Shown here piece after piece: positions 1 to 5,201 of a stretch of DNA of 5,407 bases (position 1 is the first letter of the stretch; each line of letters opens with the position of its first letter). Both the position numbers and the translations under genes were made by a program. The DNA is from JBBRUG01 sp038247995 (GTDB lineage: Bacteria; Chloroflexota; Chloroflexia; Chloroflexales; Chloroflexaceae). The notes below the pieces were generated by a model. It saw nothing but the letters and a program-made list of their open reading frames with translations, was not told the origin of the DNA and did no database searches. The stretch spans positions 1 through 5,407 of the forward strand of contig JBBRUG010000372.1 in assembly GCA_038247995.1 (NCBI GenBank), given 5' to 3'.

Positions 1-103
1 ACGTTGGCATCCGGGTGGGCGGACACGTTGGCATCCGGGTGGGCGGACACGTTGGCATCCGGGTGGGCGGACACGTTGGCATCCGGGTGGGCGGACACGT
101 TGG
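1..103. repeat. 24-nt tandem repeat, four perfect copies plus a partial fifth
   Basis: The unit ACGTTGGCATCCGGGTGGGC followed by GGAC repeats without a mismatch at 1-24, 25-48, 49-72 and 73-96. A fifth copy begins at 97 and diverges after ACGTTGG. The array touches the left window edge, so the true copy number is unknown. Because 24 is a multiple of 3, reading frames stay open through it and give an artificial ASGWADTL peptide repeat; there is no start signal, domain or independent support for a protein, so I treat the array as non-coding. It lies upstream of the ABC exporter genes. Confidence 0.95.
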
Positions 104-110
104 TCCGCCC
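89..110. repeat. Perfect 8-bp inverted repeat, first copy
   Basis: GGGCGGAC (89-96) and GTCCGCCC (103-110) are perfect reverse complements around a 6-nt loop, ACGTTG. The hairpin forms where the last 24-nt unit meets the diverged tail. No T-run follows on either strand, so it does not look like an intrinsic terminator. It may be the boundary element of the repeat family. Confidence 0.8.
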
Positions 111-157
111 CTACGGTTTGGTCTATTCCGACGGTGACATGCACGAACGGTTGACCC

Positions 158-216
158 GGCGGACACGTTGGCATCCGGGTGGGCGGACACGTTGGTCCGC
201 CCCTACGGTTTGGTCT
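158..216. repeat. 59-nt direct duplication of the array end
   Basis: Positions 158-216 repeat positions 66-124 exactly, 92 nt apart. The duplicated block holds one full 24-nt unit, the hairpin described separately, and a tail reading CCCTACGGTTTGGTCT. The 33 nt between the two blocks (125-157) is unrelated unique sequence. Mosaic duplication of this kind is typical of a dispersed intergenic repeat family that grows by slippage or recombination. The stretch 217-262 after it holds only the presumed leader of the ABC ATPase gene, with no convincing sigma70 promoter. Confidence 0.9.
181..202. repeat. Perfect 8-bp inverted repeat, second copy
   Basis: This is the same GGGCGGAC / GTCCGCCC hairpin with the loop ACGTTG, carried on the 59-nt duplicated block. 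It lies 60 nt before the chosen start of the ABC ATPase gene and could fall in its 5' leader, but no regulatory role can be shown from sequence alone. Confidence 0.8.
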
Positions 217-262
217 GTCGGATCGCTTCGCCAACACTATTGTTTGTTACCCTGTCACTATC

Positions 263-1255
263 ATGCGCAACCCAACCACGCTCGCAATCGATTCACAGGG
301 CGTTGACCTGATCTTCGCGCCGGGGGCGGGTGTGTTCGATCAAACCTACCAACTGCCTGCCGGCAGCATTCTGGGCGTGATCGGCCCAAGCGGTTGCGGC
401 AAAACCACCACCGTGCGGCTGGCCCTCGGCCTGCACGCGCCGCAAAAGGGTACGCTCACCGTGCTCGGGCGCGCGCCCACAACCTTCCGCACCAGCGATC
501 GTGAGCAGATCGGCTATATTCCGCAGCAGTTCGTGCTCTATCCGAACCTGACCGTTACCGAAAACGCCACTTTCGTCGCTTCGCTCTACGGCATGTCGGC
601 GCGGCAGATCGACGCCCGGCTCAAGGAACTGCTCGCCTTTGTCGATCTCAGCGAGGCGCGCCACCGCCTGGGCAGCCAGCTTTCGGGCGGCATGCAACGC
701 CGATTGATGCTGGCGGGCGCCCTGATGCACGATCCAACCCTGCTCTTCGCTGACGAACCGACGGCCGGCATTGATCCCGTGCTCCGCGGGCGTTTCTGGG
801 AGTTCTTTCGCACCCTGCGCAACGATGGCCGCACGCTGTTCATCACCACTCAGATCATCAGCGAGGCCGTCTATTGCGACTATGTCGCCGTGATGCGCAA
901 GGGCCGCATTCTCGTCATCGATACGCCGACCAACCTGAAGCGGCGTGCCCTCGATGGCGCGATTATCCAGTTGCGCCTCGCCGATCCCCAGCGTGTAGCC
1001 GAGGCGCTGAACACGTTGGAGCGCTTTGCGTATGTTCGTGCTGTGCGCCGCGTGCCCGGCAGCACCAACGAACTGCACGTCGTCGTGGATGATGCCGCCG
1101 ATCGCCTGCCGGATGTGCTCAATGTGCTGGAAAATCCGGCCGGCCTAGGCTTGCGCATCGAGCGGGCCGAAGAATTGCCGATCAGCTACGACGAGGTGTT
1201 TATCCAGATTATGGAGCGCTGGGAAGCGGAAGTGGAAGGGAACCCCGATGGCTGA
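263..1255 (+). CDS. ABC-2 type exporter ATP-binding subunit (DrrA/CcmA-like)
   Basis: This 330-residue cytoplasmic ATPase should power the membrane subunit encoded immediately downstream. The nucleotide-binding domain spans roughly residues 5-225. Walker A is GPSGCGKT (41-48), the Q-loop lies around Q88/Q89, the signature is LSGGM (140-144), Walker B with the catalytic glutamate is LLFADEP (160-166, E165), and the D-loop is AGID (168-171). The switch position that is normally histidine reads TTQ (Q197), which is unusual. Residues 226-330 form a C-terminal extension common in exporter ATPases. I chose the ATG at 263 because the longer frame starting at GTG 179 begins inside the 24-nt repeat and adds only repeat-derived residues. 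No Shine-Dalgarno is visible before 263, so the transcript may be leaderless or weakly initiated. The stop overlaps the permease start by 8 nt, indicating an operon. The substrate is not predictable; drug, lipid or polysaccharide export are all possible. Confidence 0.9.
   Translation: MRNPTTLAIDSQGVDLIFAPGAGVFDQTYQLPAGSILGVIGPSGCGKTTTVRLALGLHAPQKGTLTVLGRAPTTFRTSDREQIGYIPQQFVLYPNLTVTENATFVASLYGMSARQIDARLKELLAFVDLSEARHRLGSQLSGGMQRRLMLAGALMHDPTLLFADEPTAGIDPVLRGRFWEFFRTLRNDGRTLFITTQIISEAVYCDYVAVMRKGRILVIDTPTNLKRRALDGAIIQLRLADPQRVAEALNTLERFAYVRAVRRVPGSTNELHVVVDDAADRLPDVLNVLENPAGLGLRIERAEELPISYDEVFIQIMERWEAEVEGNPDG
1234..1240 (+). promoter_or_regulatory. Ribosome binding site of the permease gene
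   Basis: GGAAGGG lies 7 nt before the ATG at 1248, inside the last codons of the ATPase gene. It is the clearest Shine-Dalgarno-like site in the window and supports both the permease start and coupled translation of the two subunits. Confidence 0.6.
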
Positions 1256-2801
1256 GCAGGCGCCGGTGCAAACCCCGGCTCACCCGCCCCACGTACGCCC
1301 ATCGCCTCTGGGACGCTGGTTCATTCGCGCCCGCGCCTACTTTTGGAAAGAAGTAAATGAGATCCGCCGCCAGCCGTTGCTACTGCTGAGTCTCGTGGGC
1401 GGCCCGTTGCTTGTGCTGTTGCTCTTCGGCGCCAGCTACGTTAATGCCACGCCGCTCCTACGCACCGATCTGGTCTTGCCGCCCGAGGGGATCCCCGGCC
1501 TGAGCGAGCAGCGCTTACGCGAACTGATCGGCGCCAATTTTCAGATCCAGCAGATCACCAGCGATCGCGCCGCTGCCGAAGCCCGCCTCGCCGAGGGTAT
1601 GATCGATGTTGTCCAGATCATTCCCGGCGATATCCTCGCCGCACTCCAACGCGGCGAGAGCCCGACGATTGAGGTGCAGTCCAATGCGATCAACCCGCTC
1701 ACCGACGGTTGGGTGCAATATCTGGCCTACGCCGAGGTAAATGAGATCAACAAGGCCCTGCTTACCCAACAGACAATCGAAGCCCAGCAGCAGGCCCGCG
1801 ACGCGAAGGATCGCATTAGCGAAGGGCGCGGCACCCTCGACGAACTCGACCGCAGCGCCGGCAGCGCCGACAGCGTCACAATCCGCGCCGCGATCGCCCA
1901 GATGGTCGAGGTGATCGACGCCCTGAGCGCGCTGACGCCGCCCGGCGGTCGCCTGCCCGACGGTACCGATCTAGCCGAGCTTCAGCGTGACCTGGCGACG
2001 GCCCGCGCTAATCTGCTCGAACTCGATCAGATCATCGCCGAGGGGACGCTCGACGAACGGATCGCCCAGTTGCGTGCTACCAACGCCGATCTGCAACGCC
2101 TGGAAGCGCTGATCGAGCGCTTCATCAACACTCCGCCCGACATTGTCGTTGCGCCGGTGCGCCAGAGTTACGCCAATATTCGTGGCGGCGCCTACGATGC
2201 AGTCACCTACTACGCGCCCGGTGTGCTGGCCCTGCTCGTGCAGCACACCGCGATCACGCTTGGCGCGCTGGCCCTGGTGCGCGAACGACAAATCGGCGCC
2301 TTCGAGGTATTCCGGGTGGCTCCGGTGAATATGACCCAGCTCTTGCTTGGCAAATACCTTGGCTACACGCTGATCATCGGCCTTGCGGCAGCCGTGCTCA
2401 CCATCGCAATGTATTTTCTTGGCGTGCCGGTGCCTACCAGCCCGCCCCTGATCGCCCAATTTATCGCACTGCTCTTGCTGGTCACTATAGCCTCACTCGG
2501 CGTTGGCTTCGTGATCTCGGCGATCGCCAAAACCGATAGCCAGGCCATTCAGTTGGCGATGATCACGCTGCTGCTGGCGATCTTTTTCAGCGGCTTCTTC
2601 ATCGCCCTTACCAGCTTCAGCTCATTGGCGCTCGGCGTGAGCTATGGCATCCCAATGAGCCACGGCGTCGCCGGGCTGCAATTCCTGATGTTGCGCGATC
2701 TACCGCCTGAGCCGAGCGTCTGGGTCGGCCTGATCCTGATCAGCGTGATCAGCTTCATCCTGGTGGTTGTGCTCACCCAACGCCAACTCGCCCGCGCCTA
2801 A
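1248..2801 (+). CDS. ABC-2 type transporter permease with large extracytoplasmic domain
   Basis: This 517-residue membrane protein is the likely channel subunit for the upstream ATPase. After a proline-rich cytoplasmic N-terminus and an amphipathic stretch (about 22-41, with FWKEVNEIRRQP before the membrane) comes TM1 at about 44-64. Residues about 65-320 form a long external domain. Its second half (about 165-295) is rich in Ala, Glu, Leu, Asp and Gln in heptad-like spacing and probably makes coiled-coil helices. Five more hydrophobic segments follow at about 322-343, 370-392, 401-426, 431-455 and 490-510. The cytoplasmic loop RERQIGAFEVFRVAPV (345-360) between TM2 and TM3 is typical of ABC-2 permeases, where the E(R/K)..GT..... 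segment touches the ATPase. This TM1, large loop, five-TM layout resembles the YhgE/Pip and YhbR/DrrB-like branch of ABC2_membrane_3 proteins. The substrate is unknown. The gene ends just before the convergent tRNA terminator. Confidence 0.9.
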   Translation: MAEQAPVQTPAHPPHVRPSPLGRWFIRARAYFWKEVNEIRRQPLLLLSLVGGPLLVLLLFGASYVNATPLLRTDLVLPPEGIPGLSEQRLRELIGANFQIQQITSDRAAAEARLAEGMIDVVQIIPGDILAALQRGESPTIEVQSNAINPLTDGWVQYLAYAEVNEINKALLTQQTIEAQQQARDAKDRISEGRGTLDELDRSAGSADSVTIRAAIAQMVEVIDALSALTPPGGRLPDGTDLAELQRDLATARANLLELDQIIAEGTLDERIAQLRATNADLQRLEALIERFINTPPDIVVAPVRQSYANIRGGAYDAVTYYAPGVLALLVQHTAITLGALALVRERQIGAFEVFRVAPVNMTQLLLGKYLGYTLIIGLAAAVLTIAMYFLGVPVPTSPPLIAQFIALLLLVTIASLGVGFVISAIAKTDSQAIQLAMITLLLAIFFSGFFIALTSFSSLALGVSYGIPMSHGVAGLQFLMLRDLPPEPSVWVGLILISVISFILVVVLTQRQLARA

Positions 2802-2812
2802 AAAGGGCACAC

Positions 2813-2843
2813 AAAAGCCGCCACTCGCCATTGAGTGACGGCT
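2813..2843 (-). terminator. Intrinsic terminator of the tRNA-Gly transcript
   Basis: Read on the - strand, AGCCG-T-CACTC and GAGTG-G-CGGCT (2843-2833 and 2826-2816) pair as an 11-bp stem with one internal mismatch around a 6-nt loop, followed by TTTT then GTGTGCCCTTTTT. It starts 7 nt after the CCA end of the tRNA. On the + strand the same hairpin follows the permease stop by 14 nt but has no T-run after it, so it is less convincing as a terminator for the ABC operon. Confidence 0.75.
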
Positions 2844-2850
2844 CCTGTAC

Positions 2851-2926
2851 TGGAGCGGGAGACGGGGTTCGAACCCGCGACCTGCACCTTGGCAAGGTGC
2901 CGCTCTACCAACTGAGCCACTCCCGC
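2851..2926 (-). tRNA. tRNA-Gly(GCC)
   Basis: The 76-nt cloverleaf is complete. It has acceptor stem GCGGGAG/CTCCCGC, D arm GCTC-AGTTGGTA-GAGC, anticodon stem GCACC/GGTGC with loop TTGCCAA (anticodon GCC), 5-nt variable loop AGGTC, T arm GCGGG-TTCGAAC-CCCGT with one G-U pair, discriminator U, and an encoded CCA. The anticodon reads GGC and GGU glycine codons. U73 is the normal bacterial glycine discriminator. It has its own promoter and terminator and is transcribed in the same direction as the phosphatase and rsmI genes and against the ABC operon. Confidence 0.98.
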
Positions 2927-2948
2927 GCTGCCGAATATAACTCAAGAC

Positions 2949-2976
2949 ATTATACACAGCCCTACCGATTGCGCAA
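2949..2976 (-). promoter_or_regulatory. Sigma70-type promoter of tRNA-Gly
   Basis: On the - strand, a perfect -10 box TATAAT lies at 2954-2949 and a TTGCGC -35 candidate (half match to consensus) lies 16 nt upstream at 2976-2971. Transcription would begin near 2942, giving a 5' leader of about 16 nt before the tRNA. The -35 hexamer is one arm of a palindrome TTGCGC-AA-GCGCAA (2969-2982). Confidence 0.7.
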
Positions 2977-2986
2977 GCGCAAATCC

Positions 2987-3006
2987 CTGAGCCACTGAGC
3001 CACTGA
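2987..3006 (-). repeat. Short inverted copy of the GGCTCAGT octanucleotide repeat
   Basis: On the - strand this reads TCAGTGGCTCAGTGGCTCAG: two and a half units of the same octanucleotide that makes the large array at 4186-4329, but in the opposite orientation. Positions 4269-4288 of that array are its exact 20-nt reverse complement. It lies between the phosphatase gene and the tRNA promoter. Confidence 0.85.
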
Positions 3007-3032
3007 TTTGCGGCACGCCGTCGTCTGTATAT

Positions 3033-3059
3033 GCAATCTGCGCAATCTGCGCAATCTGC
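3033..3059. repeat. 9-nt tandem repeat, three perfect copies
   Basis: GCAATCTGC occurs at 3033-3041, 3042-3050 and 3051-3059, ending 3 nt before the stop codon of the phosphatase gene. It forms part of the 3' untranslated region on the - strand. No intrinsic terminator is visible between the phosphatase stop and the tRNA promoter, so transcripts may run on into the tRNA. Confidence 0.9.
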
Positions 3060-3062
3060 GGA

Positions 3063-4130
3063 TTACAACTCAAACGATTCCACAACCTGCCCCGCCTGCG
3101 TTACAAACTCCCAGCCCAGCCGCTGCTGATTAACCGTCACCAGCAGCGCCCCATGATCGGCATTAAAGAAGATCCGGCTGCCCTCAGCGGGATTAAACCC
3201 CGGCGCATAACGCGCACCGCCGCCAAGCCCGTTCACTACATACACGATCCCATCGCGCTCGATCCGCTCATAGGTGTGATCGTGGCCGGCGAGCACCAGG
3301 CGCGCGCCCCACTGCGCAAACGGCCACTGCATCCAGGCGCTTGAGCCGTGATGCCCCGACGAGAACGGTGCGTGATGCAGTACAACCACCTTCCACGCTG
3401 CCGTCGAAGCGCCGAGCGCCGCCTCCAACCAACGGCCCTGGATCGAGTCGGCAGCGATTCCATCAGGCTCGCCGGGCATACTATCGAGGCAAAACAGTGC
3501 CACCGGCCCACGCTCGACGGTGTAGTAGCGCCCATTGCCGGGCGGATTAAAATAGCTCAAATACGGCTCAGGATAGCCCGGTACCCAATCGTGGTTGCCG
3601 AGCACGGGGAAGAAGCGCGCCTCCGCTGCGCCGGGGCCGTAGGCGCCCTGATAATTCCCAATAAACCCAGCATAATACTGGCCCACATTGGCGTCGATTG
3701 TCGCCGCTAACCCATCGGGATAGTTGTTATCGCCCAGGGTAAGCACAAAATCGGGCGTCCAGCCGGCCACCAGGGCGGCAACAGCCGCCGCAGGCGGACC
3801 AACCATGCCATAGTCGCCGATCACGGCAAAGCGCAGGTCGGCCTGCGCTGCTAGAGGGGCCGCAGTGGCCGACGCAGGCTGAAAGCTGCCGCTGAGCGGT
3901 GGCGCCGTCGGCACGGCAAGCGCCGGTGTCGGCTGCCAGCGCGAAACCTCGCCGGTTGGGCGGGGCGGCTCCATGCCACAAGCACCGAGTGCCGCGCTAA
4001 TCAACGGCAAGCCCAGGCCCAGGCCTAGCCCGCGCCGCACAAACTCACCACGCGCCAGACGCTCATTCAGCGCCGCCTCAATCAGCCGCGCCACCCGCTC
4101 CTGCACAATATCGTTGTCGCTATCGCTCAT
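3063..4130 (-). CDS. Purple-acid-phosphatase-like metallophosphoesterase lipoprotein
   Basis: This 355-residue predicted phosphatase belongs to the calcineurin-like fold. The metal-site motifs appear in order: GDYG (D106), GDNNYPDG (D134, Y137), GNHD (N179, H180), LHH (H252) and GHDHTYER (H283, H285). The tyrosine in the GDNNY block matches the iron-ligating tyrosine of purple acid phosphatases of the tartrate-resistant type. It should hydrolyse phosphate monoesters outside the cytoplasm. Export signals are a polar 31-residue N-region, RR at 32-33, a Gly/Leu-rich hydrophobic stretch, and a lipobox LGAC with C51, so a Tat-exported lipid-anchored protein is likely although the twin-arginine motif is degenerate. 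A Pro/Ala/Thr-rich linker (about 52-96) tethers the domain. The ATG at 4130 gives the complete signal region. A -10-like box lies only 7 nt upstream, with no Shine-Dalgarno. The natural substrate is not visible. Confidence 0.88.
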   Translation of the reverse strand: MSDSDNDIVQERVARLIEAALNERLARGEFVRRGLGLGLGLPLISAALGACGMEPPRPTGEVSRWQPTPALAVPTAPPLSGSFQPASATAAPLAAQADLRFAVIGDYGMVGPPAAAVAALVAGWTPDFVLTLGDNNYPDGLAATIDANVGQYYAGFIGNYQGAYGPGAAEARFFPVLGNHDWVPGYPEPYLSYFNPPGNGRYYTVERGPVALFCLDSMPGEPDGIAADSIQGRWLEAALGASTAAWKVVVLHHAPFSSGHHGSSAWMQWPFAQWGARLVLAGHDHTYERIERDGIVYVVNGLGGGARYAPGFNPAEGSRIFFNADHGALLVTVNQQRLGWEFVTQAGQVVESFEL

Positions 4131-4137
4131 ACGTGCT

Positions 4138-4143
4138 ATTTTA
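4138..4143 (-). promoter_or_regulatory. Candidate -10 box of the phosphatase gene
   Basis: TAAAAT (- strand, 4143-4138; five of six match to TATAAT) lies 7 nt before the ATG at 4130, so transcription would start at or next to the start codon and give a leaderless mRNA. A TTGCGC hexamer at 4163-4158, the same one seen before the tRNA, is only 14 nt upstream, shorter than the usual spacer. The assignment is therefore tentative. Confidence 0.35.
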
Positions 4144-4185
4144 ACATATCATGGCGTGCGCAAATGGCGCCCGTTATCTTCGACC

Positions 4186-4329
4186 GGCTCAGCGTCTCAG
4201 CGGCTCAGCGGCTCAGTGGCTCAGCGGCTCAGCGGCTCAGCGGCTCAGTGGCTCAGCGGCTCAGCGGCTCAGTGGCTCAGTGGCTCAGCGGCTCAGTGCC
4301 TCAGTGGTTCAGCGGCTCAGTGCCTCAGT
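4186..4329. repeat. Octanucleotide tandem array, 18 units of GGCTCAGY
   Basis: Eighteen consecutive 8-nt units fill 144 nt exactly. Fourteen are GGCTCAGC or GGCTCAGT; the variants are GTCTCAGC (4194), GCCTCAGT (4298, 4322) and GGTTCAGC (4306). The last three-unit block is itself duplicated: 4290-4310 equals 4314-4334. The array fills most of the gap between rsmI and the phosphatase gene and extends into the rsmI coding end. On the + strand it is open in every frame and yields a spurious Ser/Gly/Ala/Gln-rich peptide. On the - strand each unit contains TGA. It resembles the short tandemly repeated repetitive sequences described in cyanobacteria, but with an 8-nt rather than 7-nt unit. Confidence 0.95.
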
Positions 4330-5201
4330 GGTTCCTCCCCTAAACTCAACCAGACCTGATAGACCACACTCTTCTGCAAGCCAAATTCGCGGGCGACGAC
4401 GCGCGCCGCATTGCTGCCGTTCTGGCCCTCGGCGCGCAATTCGCGCAGGCGTCGGGCCAGGGTCGCTTCGCTGGGCGGCTCGGTACGGCTCGGCACGGCC
4501 TGAATCCGGCTCCGGTCGCGCTTCCGCTCGCTATTCGGTTCGCGCCCCGCAATCACCAGCGTATACTCGCCGCGTGGTCGATTTTCTGAAAAATAGGCCG
4601 CCAATTCGCTCGCCGGCCCACGCCGGAATTCTTCATAACGTTTGGTCAATTCGCGGGCCACAACCACCTGTCGATCACCGAACACCGTCTGAATATCAGC
4701 CAGGGCGTCGGTTACGCGATGCGGCGCCTCGAAACAAACGACTGTTAACGCCAGGTCGGCGAGATCAGCCAGCAACGCCCGCCGTTCCGGGCCGCGGCGC
4801 GGCAAAAAACCCACAAAGCAGAACCGTTCCGGGGCCAGACCGGATGCAGTGAGCGCGGCGATTGGGGCGCTCGGGCCGGGAATGGGGCTCACACTGAAGC
4901 CGGCGGCAATCACCGCCTGCACAAGCTCAAAACCTGGGTCGGAGATACCGGGCGTACCCGCGTCGGAAACCAGCGCCACATCACCCTCGGCTAGCGCGGC
5001 CAGAATGTCGGCGATCCGGTCAAGCTTGTTGTGCTCGTGGTACGAAATGCAGGGCGTCTCAATGCTGAAGTGGTTCAGTAAATGCCGCGTATGCCGCGTG
5101 TCTTCCGCCGCGATCAAGCGCACCTCGCGCAGCACGCGCAGCGCCCGCAAAGTAATATCTTCCAGATTGCCAATCGGTGTTGCGACAAGGTAAAGCGTCA
5201 T
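4317..5201 (-). CDS. rsmI: 16S rRNA (cytidine(1402)-2'-O)-methyltransferase
   Basis: This 294-residue SAM-dependent enzyme should methylate the 2'-hydroxyl of C1402 in the decoding centre of 16S rRNA. The tetrapyrrole-methylase-like fold carries all the family hallmarks: TPIGNLEDIT (8-17), AEDTRHTR (32-39), SDAGTPGISDPG (79-90), PGPSA (108-112), ELTKRYEE (184-191) and GEYTLVIAG (211-219). A charged linker (about 220-245) leads to a C-terminal helical domain (about 246-290). I chose the ATG at 5201 because MTLYLVATPIGNLEDIT is the canonical family start; the frame remains open to a TTG at 5216, which would add five residues (MPFAF) from repetitive sequence. No Shine-Dalgarno is visible. The last residues (PLRH) and the TGA stop are encoded by the octanucleotide array. 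The gene follows a sugar-nucleotide enzyme gene, separated from it by a probable terminator, so it is probably transcribed separately. Confidence 0.95.
   Translation of the reverse strand: MTLYLVATPIGNLEDITLRALRVLREVRLIAAEDTRHTRHLLNHFSIETPCISYHEHNKLDRIADILAALAEGDVALVSDAGTPGISDPGFELVQAVIAAGFSVSPIPGPSAPIAALTASGLAPERFCFVGFLPRRGPERRALLADLADLALTVVCFEAPHRVTDALADIQTVFGDRQVVVARELTKRYEEFRRGPASELAAYFSENRPRGEYTLVIAGREPNSERKRDRSRIQAVPSRTEPPSEATLARRLRELRAEGQNGSNAARVVAREFGLQKSVVYQVWLSLGEEPLRH

Noticed and set aside
179..262. Longer ABC ATPase start at GTG 179
   Set aside because: The start codon lies inside the 24-nt repeat and the added 28 residues are repeat-derived and unlike the N-termini of the family; ATG 263 fits the normal length.
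4..306. Open frame encoding an ASGWADTL peptide repeat
   Set aside because: It is a by-product of a 24-nt repeat with no stop in that frame, has no start signal and overlaps the ABC ATPase start.
293..1078. 261-residue open frame opposite the ABC ATPase gene
   Set aside because: It is a shadow of a GC-rich gene; the peptide has no recognisable domain and the sense strand carries all ABC motifs.
1971..2459. 162-residue open frame opposite the permease gene
   Set aside because: It is a shadow of the permease coding sequence and shows no motif.
2816..2843. Terminator for the ABC operon on the + strand
   Set aside because: The hairpin lacks a T-run on that strand; the T-run is on the - strand side, which fits the tRNA. 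Some effect on the + strand cannot be excluded.
4186..4329. CRISPR array
   Set aside because: The repeats are directly adjacent 8-nt units with no spacers, and no cas gene is present.
3973..4852. Two + strand open frames running through the octanucleotide array
   Set aside because: They are open because the repeat has no + strand stops; they overlap well-supported - strand genes and encode low-complexity Ser/Gly/Ala/Gln sequence.
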